Below are positions 33,793-42,707 of a stretch of DNA of 64,000 bases, piece by piece (positions within the stretch are counted from its first letter, which is position 1; every line of letters begins with the position of its first letter). Under the pieces are notes generated by a model that did not search any database, was not told the origin of the DNA, and worked only from the letters and a program-made list of their open reading frames with translations. Source of the DNA: Paenibacillus herberti (lineage in GTDB: Bacteria; Bacillota; Bacilli; Paenibacillales; Paenibacillaceae); NCBI RefSeq assembly GCF_002233675.1, contig NZ_NMUQ01000003.1:600767-664766 (forward strand). The letters run 5' to 3'. The position numbers and the translations under genes are program-made.

Positions 33793-34974
33793 TCAAGAGA
33801 AGAACAAAAAGTTCGTCGCAACCGGGCGAAGCCGATTGTCGGAAGGTTGATTGACGACGCGGCCGTCAAAAACGAGCGTGGAAGAGCCGCCGCCATCGAG
33901 ATTGTAGCCATCAACCGCTTTGAAACGGGACAGCAGAAGCTGCATCTCTGCGAGCGTTGCGCCGGAGCTGCCGCTCTCATCATAGCCATCGGCAACGATG
34001 AAAAGGAGCTGATCATCCTTGTAATTGGCAACGACGGTACGCGGCGCGCGAGCGGGGCTGATTTGCCACTTGGGCGGGATCGGCTGGACAATACCATCCT
34101 GCATCAGGACAGGAACGAAGGAGACGCCGAATTTCGGCTGCTCTCGGTCGAGCTGTTCCCGACTCGTATACTTGCCCCCAATCAGTTCTCCATTCTCACT
34201 CAACCCGACGAAAAACAGATCCTTGTAAGAAGGCTCGAAGCCATTCACATATTTGCCGCCCATAACGGTTGTGCTAAGCGGATAACGGCGGCCGTTGCCG
34301 TCATCCGCAAAGCCCCCGGCGTTCACTCCGACGACCGCATCATAGCGCTTGACGGCTGCTAGTGTCGTTTCGGCTTTACCAGGTTTGTCGCCCCCGATAA
34401 CAAGCTTCATGGCATCCTTGTCTTTGAGGCGGATCTTCAGCGCGTAGGCGGTAAAGTTCTGGGCCTTAATCGGGAAAAGCTGCGCTGTCAGCCGATCCGA
34501 CTGGATCGTGCGGGACGGACTGCCAAGCGGCATCATGATGCGTCGGTCATAAATCATCAGCGGGCGCTGGCTCTGAGTGCGAGCCGATTGCACGATGGAG
34601 CTCATGCGCTGGCCGGTCTGGCTATACAGCTCCGCTGCATGTTTGATCGAGTCTGCCGTTTGGCCGGCGACAACCGTCGCCTGCTCCAAAGAACCGCTGA
34701 TTGCGGTCACGGGAGAGGGAGCTGGAGCTGGAGCATCTCCAGGCTGGCCTGTGCTCACGGAATCGCCTGCAGGAAGTCGTACTTCCGGCGAGCTTAATAT
34801 GAGAAACATTAGCGCTCCGAGAAACGGAGCGGTGGCCATCAACATCCAACGATTGAGGATGCGCACATCAAAAGGACGTTTAGATCTAGGGCGGGCTTGT
34901 CCATCTGTTTGATGCTTCTCCCCGCCCTGTGGATTCTTATTCCCAGAAGGGAAGACGCTTAATTCTTGGTTCAT
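33793..34974 (-). CDS. Membrane-anchored phosphodiester glycosidase (NAGPA domain) protein
   Basis: 393 residues. A Pro/Lys-rich cytoplasmic tail (1-42) and one membrane helix (about 45-62) precede an outer domain. Its C-terminal 200 residues carry VGVNAGGFADDGNGR, RAPRTVVANYKDDQLLFIVA and YNLDGGGSSTLVFDG, the pattern of NAGPA-type enzymes that hydrolyse GlcNAc-1-phosphodiesters. In Firmicutes such proteins act on cell-wall or capsule glycans. ATG overlaps the upstream gene stop by 4 bases. Confidence 0.82.
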   Translation of the reverse strand: MNQELSVFPSGNKNPQGGEKHQTDGQARPRSKRPFDVRILNRWMLMATAPFLGALMFLILSSPEVRLPAGDSVSTGQPGDAPAPAPSPVTAISGSLEQATVVAGQTADSIKHAAELYSQTGQRMSSIVQSARTQSQRPLMIYDRRIMMPLGSPSRTIQSDRLTAQLFPIKAQNFTAYALKIRLKDKDAMKLVIGGDKPGKAETTLAAVKRYDAVVGVNAGGFADDGNGRRYPLSTTVMGGKYVNGFEPSYKDLFFVGLSENGELIGGKYTSREQLDREQPKFGVSFVPVLMQDGIVQPIPPKWQISPARAPRTVVANYKDDQLLFIVADGYDESGSSGATLAEMQLLLSRFKAVDGYNLDGGGSSTLVFDGRVVNQPSDNRLRPVATNFLFFS

Positions 34975-35399
34975 TTAAGCACTTCCAGATTCTTCTTCAG
35001 CTCGTCCAACTGCTTCTGGACATCATTCAGCTGCGTAAACAGCTTATTGCTGTTGTCCGTTTTGCTGCTGGCATTGTCACGGTTGAAGGCTAACAGCTCA
35101 TTGAGGCTGTCGACCTTGCCTTGAAGCTCGGTCATATCGCTCGAGTAGCCGCTCTCTAACTTCTGGAGCTTGGCGTCGTACGCGGACTGCATTTGCGCAA
35201 TCTGCTTGTTCGTCTGCTGCTGAATCTGAAGGGCAAGCTGCTGCTGGATATGCTGCGTATAAAACCATGCTCCGGCGACGCCGGCAGCGATAATGATGAC
35301 CCAGGCGATAAGAAACGGCAGAGGAGAACGCTTGACGGCGCGGCGTGGTACGGACGAATCCGCGGATGACGGATAGACGGCATGGGAATCGGTATTCAT
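34971..35399 (-). CDS. Membrane-anchored coiled-coil protein of unknown function
   Basis: 142 residues: a short cytoplasmic tail, one membrane helix (FLIAWVIIIAAGVAGAWFY, about 29-47), then a Gln/Lys/Leu-rich coiled coil to the end (LQIQQQTNKQIAQMQ, LNDVQKQLDELKKNLEVLK). AGAGGTGA precedes the ATG on this strand. It is translationally coupled to the glycosidase and could pair with it in the envelope. Confidence 0.7.
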   Translation of the reverse strand: MNTDSHAVYPSSADSSVPRRAVKRSPLPFLIAWVIIIAAGVAGAWFYTQHIQQQLALQIQQQTNKQIAQMQSAYDAKLQKLESGYSSDMTELQGKVDSLNELLAFNRDNASSKTDNSNKLFTQLNDVQKQLDELKKNLEVLK

Positions 35400-35534
35400 G
35401 TTGATTTTTCACCTCTCTATTACGGTGTTTCAGCTCTAGCTTAGACGATGGAATGCTGGAATAAGTTGCGTTAGCTTCCTGTGAAGACCCTATTCTACCA
35501 TACCGTTCCCGTACATTCATCTCTGCTGGATGAC

Positions 35535-35563
35535 TTGACAGGGTAAAGCGCTTGTCGTATAGT
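35535..35563 (+). promoter_or_regulatory. Sigma-A promoter of the leuA leader
   Basis: TTGACA (35535-35540), 17 bases, TATAGT (35558-35563), followed about 35-40 bases later by the first T-box stem. Confidence 0.75.
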
Positions 35564-35599
35564 CTTTTTCAACAGTTGGATGGATCAGTGGATCTCGCA

Positions 35600-35960
35600 A
35601 AACGCAAGGAACAGGAACAGTAGGTTAATCCGGGTATTTGGCTCTATGGAGCCAGTAGAGAGCTGCGGGGTGGTGCAACGCAGCCGAAGGATTGCTGAAG
35701 CTCGCCTGGGAGCGGATCGCTTGAACCGTTGCAGTGCAGTAGGATGCCCGGCCGAAGCGTCGGAATCTGTATGCAAGCGAAGCAACGGATAGAGCGGTAC
35801 GGATGGCCCCGTTACGGCCGCATAGCTTGTTGTCGCAGTTCGAATTGCGGTCAGCAGCTGTGGTTAAGGGGGCGTTTCTTTGCAGGGACGTCAACGAGAG
35901 TGGTACCGCGCGGGCAACAGCCTGTCGTCTCTTGATTGAGACGGCAGGCTGTTTTTTTGT
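35600..35960 (+). promoter_or_regulatory. T-box riboswitch 1, leucine specifier
   Basis: Seen: AGTA motif at 35619-35622, the stem-I bulge and distal loop AGAGAGCTGCGGGG ... GGTGCAACGCAG (35657-35683), specifier CTC at 35701-35703 followed by GCCTGGGAGCGG, and the T-box core AGAGTGGTACCGCG (35897-35910). The terminator AACAGCCTGTCGTCTC ... GACGGCAGGCTGTTTTTTT closes it at 35917-35958. Uncharged tRNA-Leu(GAG) would pair with CTC and stabilise the antiterminator, so leuA is expressed on leucine starvation. Confidence 0.9.
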
Positions 35961-35994
35961 TGCTATTATTCCGCTCCGGACGGAATAATAGCAA
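35960..35994 (+). repeat. A+T-rich inverted repeat between the two T-boxes
   Basis: TTGCTATTATTCCG (35960-35973) pairs perfectly with CGGAATAATAGCAA (35981-35994). No T-run follows. Its role is unclear; it could insulate the folding of the two riboswitches. Confidence 0.6.
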
Positions 35995-36069
35995 GCCGGC
36001 TCCCATGAAAAATCCATCCGCTGAGGCTCGAAGCACATCCCAAGAACGACTGAATATATATAAATCACA

Positions 36070-36440
36070 CGCTAGGATCAGGAGCAGTAGAGCCCGTCTG
36101 GTAACCAGAGAGCTGCGGGAAGGTGCAACGCAGTCAAGGACGAACTCGAACTCGCCTGGGAGCGGAGTGGGGGAAAGCAGGTGTCATCCTGCCAGTACTC
36201 CGCTACGGTTGTCCGCCGTCATCGGGATTTCTACCTGTATTTTGCCCTCATTCAGCAGCAGAGGCAGGGAGATAAAGCGGGTCCGGCGTCGCACGGAGTC
36301 TGGCAGCGGCTGATCAACCGTTTGCTGGAATCGGTACGGCCAAAGGGCAACAAGAGTGGTACCGCGGCAAGCGTAAGCCTGTCGTCTCTTGCAGAGGAGA
36401 ATTCCAATTCCTTTGCGAGCAGACGGCAGGCTTTTTGTTT
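36070..36440 (+). promoter_or_regulatory. T-box riboswitch 2, leucine specifier
   Basis: A second full T-box: AGTA at 36086-36089, AGAGAGCTGCGGGA ... GGTGCAACGCAG, specifier CTC at 36151-36153 in the same context, T-box core AGAGTGGTACCGCG (36353-36366), terminator AAGCCTGTCGTCTC ... AGACGGCAGGCTTTTT (36374-36437). Shared blocks with T-box 1 suggest a tandem duplication. Transcripts must pass both terminators to reach leuA. Confidence 0.9.
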
Positions 36441-36507
36441 GGCCGCTAAAGTCAATCGAAACCAATTGAAATGACGTTAACAAATAATCCATTTGGAGGA
36501 ACCTAAG

Positions 36508-38082
36508 ATGACTCAATCGAATCAACCGCGGACAATTCAGATTTTCGACACGACGCTGCGTGACGGAGAGCAGTCACCTGGAGCGGCAATCGCGCCAGAG
36601 CGCAAAATCATTATCGCCAGGCAGCTGGCCCGGCTGGGTATCGATGTCATCGAACCGGGCTTCGCGGTATCGAGCCCTGGCGAGTTTGCCGCAATCAGGC
36701 AGATTTCCCGCGAGCTGCAGGGAGTAGAAATTGTCGGCTTCGCCCGCGCGGTGAAGGGCGACATTGACGCGGCTGTAAAAGCTACGCAAGATGCGGCGCG
36801 GCGCAGATTGCATATTTTTATCAGCTCCTCCGATATTCATCTGCAGTATCAGCTGCGTATGAGCCGTGCTGAGGTCATCGCACGTACCCGCGAAGTTCTC
36901 GCTTACGGCAAACAGTTTGTGCAAGAAATCGAGTTCTCGGCGATGGACGCAACCCGTTCTGATCTCGATTTTCTGACGGAGCTGACTGAGGTGGCGATTT
37001 CTGAGGGGGCGACAATCATTAATCTGCCGGATACGCTCGGTTATGCGCTGCCTGAGGAAATTTCGCATATGTTTACTTCGGTGCGTCGAAGGGCGCGAGG
37101 CGGAGACACGGTCCGCTACAGCGCCCACTGTCATGACGATCTTGGCTTGGCTGCAGCGAACAGTTTGGCGGCGGTTCGCGCCGGCGCATCGCAAGTAGAG
37201 GTCACGGTCAACGGCATTGGAGAGAGGGCCGGCAACTGCTCGCTTGAGGAACTGGTGATGATTTTGGATACGCGAGCCTCGGCGATCGGTGTGAAAACCA
37301 ACATTAATCAGTCGGAAATTTTCGAGACGTCACGGTTGGTCAGCCGCATGATGCATTTCCCCGTCGCGTTCAATAAGCCGATTGTCGGCCGCAATGCGTT
37401 CCAGCATGAGTCCGGCATTCATCAGGACGGGTTGCTTAAAAACCGCAGCACGTATGAAATTATGGACCCTGAGGCGATGGGCATTCCCCGCAGCATGATC
37501 GTACTTGGCAAGCATTCTGGTCGTCATGCTATCAAGCATCGTCTTGCGGAGTTCGGCATCGAGCTGGAAGGGGAGCAACTGGACGCGGTGTACGCTGCAT
37601 TCAAGATCAAGGCCGACTCACAGAAAATGGTAACCGACGAGCAACTGATCCGCATCGCCGGTGAGCAGACGGAAACTCAGCCCGACCCCTATGTGCTGAC
37701 GGATCTGCAGGTAATGTCGGGCAGCCGCAGCGTTCGCTCAGCAACAGTGACGCTGCGCGATTGTTCCGGCAGGGAGGCTGTTTATGCAGCAGCTGGTGCA
37801 GGTCCGCTCGAAGCGGTCATCAGCTGTATTCGCCAAGGCATCCCGGATGCATCGGAGCTTGAGGACCTGGAGCTGCACTCGCTGACCACTGGTGAGGATG
37901 CGCATGGCGAGGCGGTTGTATCGGTGTTAATGAACGGTGAACGTTATCGTGGAACGTCTGTTCACGCCGATATTGTATTCGCCGCCGCGGAGGCTTATGT
38001 AGCCGCATGTAATGCGGCGATTTTAAGCAGTCGTGTGCATAAATCGAATAACAAATCTGTGGATAATGTGGATAACATCTAG
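36508..38082 (+). CDS. leuA: 2-isopropylmalate synthase
   Basis: 524 residues. Catalytic TIM barrel: FDTTLRDGEQSPGA with the metal-binding aspartate, YSAHCHDDLGLAAANSLAAV, NGIGERAGN and ESGIHQDGLLKNR; the C-terminal LeuA dimer/leucine feedback domain starts near 390 (YVLTDLQVMSGSRSVRSATV). It condenses acetyl-CoA with 2-ketoisovalerate, the first committed step of leucine synthesis. TTGGAGGA at 36493-36500 sets the ATG. The other leu genes are not in this window. Two DnaA boxes overlap its last codons. Confidence 0.94.
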   Translation: MTQSNQPRTIQIFDTTLRDGEQSPGAAIAPERKIIIARQLARLGIDVIEPGFAVSSPGEFAAIRQISRELQGVEIVGFARAVKGDIDAAVKATQDAARRRLHIFISSSDIHLQYQLRMSRAEVIARTREVLAYGKQFVQEIEFSAMDATRSDLDFLTELTEVAISEGATIINLPDTLGYALPEEISHMFTSVRRRARGGDTVRYSAHCHDDLGLAAANSLAAVRAGASQVEVTVNGIGERAGNCSLEELVMILDTRASAIGVKTNINQSEIFETSRLVSRMMHFPVAFNKPIVGRNAFQHESGIHQDGLLKNRSTYEIMDPEAMGIPRSMIVLGKHSGRHAIKHRLAEFGIELEGEQLDAVYAAFKIKADSQKMVTDEQLIRIAGEQTETQPDPYVLTDLQVMSGSRSVRSATVTLRDCSGREAVYAAAGAGPLEAVISCIRQGIPDASELEDLELHSLTTGEDAHGEAVVSVLMNGERYRGTSVHADIVFAAAEAYVAACNAAILSSRVHKSNNKSVDNVDNI

Positions 38083-38203
38083 GGATAACATTCGTTTCCA
38101 GTTTAAGAAGCTGAAAAAGCTGTTCTTGCAGGGTCGTTTAATATCGTTAATCTTTTGAAAAAACTGAAAATTATGCACCGCTTGTTGATAACCCTGTGTA
38201 TAA
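38058..38203 (+). other. Cluster of DnaA boxes
   Basis: Two perfect consensus boxes TGTGGATAA stand directly head to tail at 38058-38066 and 38067-38075, across the end of leuA. TAGGGATAA (38080-38088, two mismatches), TGTTGATAA (38183-38191, one mismatch) and TGTGTATAA (38195-38203, one mismatch) follow in the same orientation. Confidence 0.6.
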
Positions 38204-38245
38204 CTAAAGAATGACATCTCTAAGTTCGGCTTATATAAAATGGAC

Positions 38246-38292
38246 GAAGGCCCTCTGTCGGCTGTTAACAGCTGCGACGGAAGGCCTTCTTT
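38246..38292 (+). terminator. leuA terminator
   Basis: GAAGGCC ... GGCCTTC with an inner GCTGTTAACAGC palindrome, then TTTT. Confidence 0.75.
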
Positions 38293-38460
38293 TGTGTGTT
38301 TGACTTCGCTAACTTGCGATGTCTCTGGGATGAGGCTGGTTTGCTCTTGCTCTAAGCTTTGAGGTCGAGCGCAGTTGACGCGCTTTAGAGTTTGGCGGGA
38401 GATCAGCCTTATATGATTGACCCTTGCTTGATTGGACGGCGACTTCAGGTCGCTGCCGTC

Positions 38461-38485
38461 AAGCAGGATATTCCTGCTTCTTTTC
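38461..38485 (+). terminator. Terminator-like hairpin
   Basis: AAGCAGGA, TAT, TCCTGCTT, then CTTTT. No gene is recognised directly upstream of it. Confidence 0.5.
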
Positions 38486-38836
38486 CATAACCTACAGACT
38501 TAACATGTCCTGCTGGGTGTTGCCCTGCATGTGTCTTGCTCTTGCGCATTCAGCGCGGCAAGACGGCATTCTAAAACAACGGAAGCCCTACCTCTCTTCC
38601 GTCCTTACGGCTCCGAAGACCGCGCCAGTGTGAATCAGAATCTCTCCAGGCTAATCAATTGGAATCAAGTAACGGCGGAACCGGGGGAAAAAAGCTCGGT
38701 TCCTGAAAGAAGGGGAATAGGTGGGTTAATCAATAACGAATATTATATCTTAAAATCAAGGGGGAAGTCAAGAGCTTCTGCTTAACAAGTCAAAATGCTC
38801 TATAAAAAGAGGGCATGAACAGCAAAACACAGCGTA

Positions 38837-38885
38837 AAGAGGGCGTCCCCTCGTCATCTATATGGATGACTGGGGACGCCCTCTT
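38837..38885. terminator. Strong hairpin, terminator of the ABC-F gene
   Basis: AAGAGGGCGTCCCC (38837-38850) pairs with GGGGACGCCCTCTT (38872-38885), with an inner GTCATC/GATGAC stem. It lies 50 bases past the minus-strand ABC-F stop. Confidence 0.75.
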
Positions 38886-38935
38886 AAACTGACGTATTCA
38901 TGGACCTAAGGAATGCAAAGCTAGCTCGCGCTCGG

Positions 38936-40924
38936 TCAGCCCAGCAGCCCTTCCCACTCCGAATAAACTGCTTCAAGCTGGCCCTTCACCGCTGTCAGCT
39001 CCTCTTGCACGGTCTGTACCTGGACGTAGTCCTGGTACACTTCTGGATCGGCAAGCCGCAGCTCCAGCTCGGTCGCCTGAGCTTCCAGTCGGGCGATATC
39101 CGCCTCCAGCTGTTCTACCCGGCGCTGGCGCGCGCGCTCATCCCGCCTGGCTTGCTTATCGGCCTCATAGGAGCTGGCTCCTCCTGTGGGCTTGTCGGCA
39201 GCAGCTTGTCGGTCGGCTGTAAGTGCTGAACCTGCCGACCCAGCACCTGGCTTGGCCGCCGCTGCGCCGCGCGATGCTTCGCGGGCCTCGAGGCGCAGCT
39301 CCTCGAGCTCTTTCTTTTTCTCGATCATATCATCGTAGTTGCCCAAATAATCGACCGTGCCCACTGGCGTCAACTCGATCATCCGCTCGGCGATCTTGTT
39401 AAGGAAGTAACGGTCATGAGAGATGAACAACAATGTGCCTTCGTAATCAAGCAACGCCGACTCCAGCACCTCTTTGCTGTACAAATCCAGATGGTTGGTA
39501 GGCTCGTCAAGAATCAGGACGTTCGCTTGCAATAACATGAGCTTGGCCAGAGCGACCCGGGCTTTCTCGCCGCCACTTAGGGAGCTGACGCGCTTTTTGA
39601 CATCATCCCCGCTAAATAGGAAATTGCCAAGCACGGTACGGATACGAGCTTCCTCTACTCCAGGAAAAGCTCCCCAAACTTCCTCCAGCACCGTATTGTT
39701 GCCAGACAGCTCGCTCTGTTCTTGATCGTAATAACCAAGCTTGACATGCGTTCCCCAGTGAATCGTGCCGGTAAGAGTCTCTTGCTTGCCGATCAGCGCT
39801 TTGAGCAACGTAGATTTGCCGATTCCATTCGGCCCAATGAGTGCTGCAGTATCGCCTCGCTCCAGCCGCAGCGCTGTTTCTCGGAAGACTGGCTCTGAAT
39901 TGTCGCTGTAACCGACGGATAGATTGCTGACATCCAGCACGTCACGGCCGGTCGTACGTTCAATCTCGAAGCGAAAATGAGCACGTTTTAAATCCCCTTG
40001 CGGGCGATCCATTCGATCCATCCGATCAAGCGCTTTGCGGCGGCTCTGCGCGCGCTTCGTCGTCGAGGCGCGAACGATGTTGCGGCGAACGAATTCCTCC
40101 ATACGGGTAATTTCGTCCTGCTGTTTCTCGAATTGTTTCATCGCGGACTCGAACTCGGCTTCCTTCAGCTCCACGAACCGGCTGTAATTGCCGGAATATC
40201 GCTTCGCCTGATGACGTTCGATCTCGATAATGGTGCCAACGGTCGCATCCAAAAAATAGCGGTCATGAGACACGACCAGAATCGCGCCGGAGTAGCTGCG
40301 GAGGTAATCCTCCAGCCAGGTCAGCGTGGCGATATCCAGATGGTTGGTCGGCTCATCAAGCATGAGCAAATCGGGTGCTTGAAGCAGGATACGAGCCAGC
40401 GCCAATCGGGTTTTTTGGCCGCCGCTCAGCGTGCTGACCGAGGTATTCGGATCGGTCTCGCCAAAGCCCATGCCGTGCAGAACGCTTTTGATCCGGGTAT
40501 TGATCTCGAAGCCGCCTTGGTCGCGGAACCAGTCCGAGCGCCGGGCATAACGCTCCAGCGTATCTTGATAGCGCTTCTCGTCCTCATGCAGAGCGGGATC
40601 AGCGATCTCATGTTCTAAGCGTCGAAGCTCCTGTTCGGTCTCAATTAGCGCGGAGAAGACCGCCCTCATTTCCTCGATGATGCTGCGGTCGGACTGCAAT
40701 CCGCTGTTCTGCGCGAGGTAGCCGATTTTTGTTTCTTTGGAACGATGGATGACTCCGCCGTCATGCGACATGAGCCCCGCAAGGATCTGCAAAAGCGTGG
40801 ACTTGCCAGCGCCATTGACGCCGACCAGTCCAACCCGCTCACGCTCCTGAATTTGAAAGCTTATGGTAGAGAGTATAGTTGTGATTCCATGGCTTTTAGA
40901 AAGATCATTAACTTGCAGCAGCAT
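38936..40924 (-). CDS. ABC-F family ATPase (YdiF type)
   Basis: 662 residues, two ATPase domains and no membrane segment. Walker A GVNGAGKST and GPNGIGKST; signatures LSGGQKTRLALARIL and LSGGEKARVALAKLM; Walker B LLMLDEPTNHLD and VLILDEPTNHLD; the linker (about 240-310, RRNIVRASTTKRAQSRRKAL) is the P-site tRNA interaction motif region. A C-terminal coiled coil (about 545-660) resembles Uup/YdiF. ABC-F proteins act on stalled ribosomes; some protect from antibiotics. Its place near tsaD and tat-groESL matches ydiF of B. subtilis. Confidence 0.9.
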   Translation of the reverse strand: MLLQVNDLSKSHGITTILSTISFQIQERERVGLVGVNGAGKSTLLQILAGLMSHDGGVIHRSKETKIGYLAQNSGLQSDRSIIEEMRAVFSALIETEQELRRLEHEIADPALHEDEKRYQDTLERYARRSDWFRDQGGFEINTRIKSVLHGMGFGETDPNTSVSTLSGGQKTRLALARILLQAPDLLMLDEPTNHLDIATLTWLEDYLRSYSGAILVVSHDRYFLDATVGTIIEIERHQAKRYSGNYSRFVELKEAEFESAMKQFEKQQDEITRMEEFVRRNIVRASTTKRAQSRRKALDRMDRMDRPQGDLKRAHFRFEIERTTGRDVLDVSNLSVGYSDNSEPVFRETALRLERGDTAALIGPNGIGKSTLLKALIGKQETLTGTIHWGTHVKLGYYDQEQSELSGNNTVLEEVWGAFPGVEEARIRTVLGNFLFSGDDVKKRVSSLSGGEKARVALAKLMLLQANVLILDEPTNHLDLYSKEVLESALLDYEGTLLFISHDRYFLNKIAERMIELTPVGTVDYLGNYDDMIEKKKELEELRLEAREASRGAAAAKPGAGSAGSALTADRQAAADKPTGGASSYEADKQARRDERARQRRVEQLEADIARLEAQATELELRLADPEVYQDYVQVQTVQEELTAVKGQLEAVYSEWEGLLG

Positions 40925-41002
40925 AAAATTCGAATGTTCCTTTCAATAAAACTTCTAATATAGATGTAGAATACCTTAATCCGCAGCTATTATCGACCCT
41001 TA

Positions 41003-41032
41003 TTGGCGAAACAAACCGCTCAGTGGTAAACT
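41003..41032 (+). promoter_or_regulatory. Possible promoter for the cyclo-ligase operon
   Basis: TTGGCG (41003-41008), 18 bases, TAAACT (41027-41032), between the divergent ABC-F and cyclo-ligase genes. Confidence 0.35.
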
Positions 41033-41063
41033 ATAGACAATTATGGCAGGATTGGTGACACTT

Positions 41064-41675
41064 ATGAGCGAATCAAGTCCAGCAGGCCAAAAGAAAATGC
41101 TGCGGCAAAGGTTGCTTGGGGAGAGAGACGCCATGCCTCCCGAGCTACGAAACCGCGCTTCATTAGAAGCTTGCCGCTATGCATCCCAGTGGATCACCGC
41201 CCAGGGCATCGACTGCCTGATGGCGTATGTCAGCTTCCGCTCGGAGCTGGACACCTCGCAACTTCTGATTCAATGCTGGTCCGAAGGACGGAAAGTGCTG
41301 CTACCGCGTGTGCGCAGGGAGGATGGTTCCATGGAGCTTTACTCGGTCCGTTCACGCGATGAGCTGGTCTCGGGAGCCTATGGCATTCTAGAACCTGACC
41401 CTGTGCTAGCGGAGCCGGCTGGGAGCTCCATGCCGCAGGCGGTTTTTGTGCCAGGTGCAGCCTTCGATCGCAGGGGCGGTCGACTTGGCTACGGTGGCGG
41501 TTATTATGACCGTTTCCGTGAGGCGTCAATGGTTCGTCCAGGAGATACACCACTTTGGATCGGCCTGGGCTTCAGCTCGCAGCTCGTCCCTGAAGTTCCG
41601 ATGGAGCCCCATGATGCTGCGCTGGACGGGATGGTGACCGAGCTTGGCCTGAACTGGACGCAATCGCATGTTTAG
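41064..41675 (+). CDS. 5-formyltetrahydrofolate cyclo-ligase
   Basis: 203 residues. [15 protein letters not shown] at the start and [22 protein letters not shown] (ATP and folate-binding signature, about 135-157) are diagnostic of the 5-FCL family. It converts 5-formyl-THF to 5,10-methenyl-THF with ATP. The ATG at 41064 has TTGGTGA 5 bases upstream; the ATG at 41043 has no site. It is followed within 15 bases by moaC. Confidence 0.9.
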   Translation: MSESSPAGQKKMLRQRLLGERDAMPPELRNRASLEACRYASQWITAQGIDCLMAYVSFRSELDTSQLLIQCWSEGRKVLLPRVRREDGSMELYSVRSRDELVSGAYGILEPDPVLAEPAGSSMPQAVFVPGAAFDRRGGRLGYGGGYYDRFREASMVRPGDTPLWIGLGFSSQLVPEVPMEPHDAALDGMVTELGLNWTQSHV

Positions 41676-41686
41676 GGGGAATCGGG

Positions 41687-42184
41687 ATGACAGAGCGCAG
41701 ACCAGCTACTGAGGATACACTCAGCCATTTTAATGAGCAGGGACGAGCTCGTATGGTTGATATTTCGGCTAAGGAAGCGTCGGCGCGTACCGCAGTCGCC
41801 CGCACAAAAATTGTGATGGCGGAAAGTACACTGCAGCGCATCAAGTCCGGTGGCATCGCCAAAGGTGATGTGCTCGCCGTTTCCCAGGTTGCGGGCATTA
41901 TGGCGGCGAAAAATACATCGGCTTGGATTCCAATGTGTCATCCGTTGCCACTTACAGGAGTGGATATCTCCTTTGCCGACAATGGTAGGAACGAGCTTTA
42001 CATAGAGGCTGCGGTTAAGACAAAGGGGCTGACTGGCGTCGAGATGGAGGCGCTCACAGCAGTTTCAGCGGCGGCTCTGACGGTATACGACATGTGCAAG
42101 GCCATGCAGAAGGATATGGTTATCGGGCCGACCGAGCTTGTATCCAAGACAGGCGGCAAAAATGGGGACTATAGCCGGACATAG
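41687..42184 (+). CDS. moaC: MoaC, cyclic pyranopterin monophosphate synthase
   Basis: 165 residues. [20 protein letters not shown], the active-site [12 protein letters not shown] and [20 protein letters not shown] are MoaC hallmarks. It rearranges the MoaA product to cPMP, the first stable molybdopterin precursor. moaA is not in the window. The gene sits at the same place relative to ydiF and tat as in B. subtilis. Confidence 0.94.
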   Translation: MTERRPATEDTLSHFNEQGRARMVDISAKEASARTAVARTKIVMAESTLQRIKSGGIAKGDVLAVSQVAGIMAAKNTSAWIPMCHPLPLTGVDISFADNGRNELYIEAAVKTKGLTGVEMEALTAVSAAALTVYDMCKAMQKDMVIGPTELVSKTGGKNGDYSRT

Positions 42185-42212
42185 CGGGGCACAGGGACGG
42201 GAGGAACGCGAG

Positions 42213-42707
42213 ATGCGTTGGAAGGTAGCGATTCTCACAGCGAGTGACAAGGGCTCGAGAGGCGAGCGGGAGGATACGAGTGCTCAGGTGATCCGGGAAC
42301 TCGTCGAGGAGGAGCTTGGAGGCAATATCGTCGATTATCGCATTGTGCCGGATGAGCAAGATGAGATCATGGCGGCTTTGATCGAAATGACGGATTATTA
42401 TCAGGCCGATCTAGTGTTGACGACAGGCGGAACGGGGCTTGGACCCCGCGATATTACGCCAGAAGCTACGCTTAAGGTTATCGAGCGGCAGGTGCCTGGA
42501 ATCTCTGAAATCATGCGCAGTGCTACGATGTCTCGTACTCGGCGTGCTATGCTCTCGCGCGGTGTCAGCGGGATTAGGGGCCGCACGCTCATTATTAACT
42601 TGCCTGGCAATCCCAAGGGCGTACACGAATGTTTGATGGCCGTCATCGACCAACTGCCTCATGCGCTCTCCATCGTGTCCGGGAGGGAAGGGGAGCATGG
42701 CGCATGA
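42213..42707 (+). CDS. MogA/MoaB-type molybdopterin adenylyltransferase
   Basis: 164 residues. VAILTASDKGSRGEREDTSA, TTGGTGLGPRDITPEAT and GRTLIINLPGNPKGVHECL match the MoCF-binding fold of MogA/MoaB, which adenylates molybdopterin for metal insertion. GGGAGGAA at 42199-42206 sets the ATG at 42213. It overlaps the next gene by 4 bases. Confidence 0.88.
   Translation: MRWKVAILTASDKGSRGEREDTSAQVIRELVEEELGGNIVDYRIVPDEQDEIMAALIEMTDYYQADLVLTTGGTGLGPRDITPEATLKVIERQVPGISEIMRSATMSRTRRAMLSRGVSGIRGRTLIINLPGNPKGVHECLMAVIDQLPHALSIVSGREGEHGA

Larger units (their letters stand above)
38083..38935 (+). other. Long intergenic region after leuA
   Basis: This 850-base stretch holds the DnaA-box cluster, the leuA terminator (38246-38292), a second terminator-like hairpin (38461-38485), a segment recalling a c-di-AMP riboswitch (38671-38731) and the terminator of the ABC-F gene (38837-38885). 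Open frames at 38424-38785 have no ribosome site and no protein-like character. It may contain decayed genes. Confidence 0.5.

Noticed and set aside
35936-36474. Open frames within the T-box region
   Set aside because: They cover riboswitch helices and terminators, have no ribosome sites and give Arg/Ser-rich nonsense sequence.
38424-38785. Two short plus-strand frames in the leuA-ABC-F gap
   Set aside because: No ribosome site, no conserved character, and they run through hairpins.
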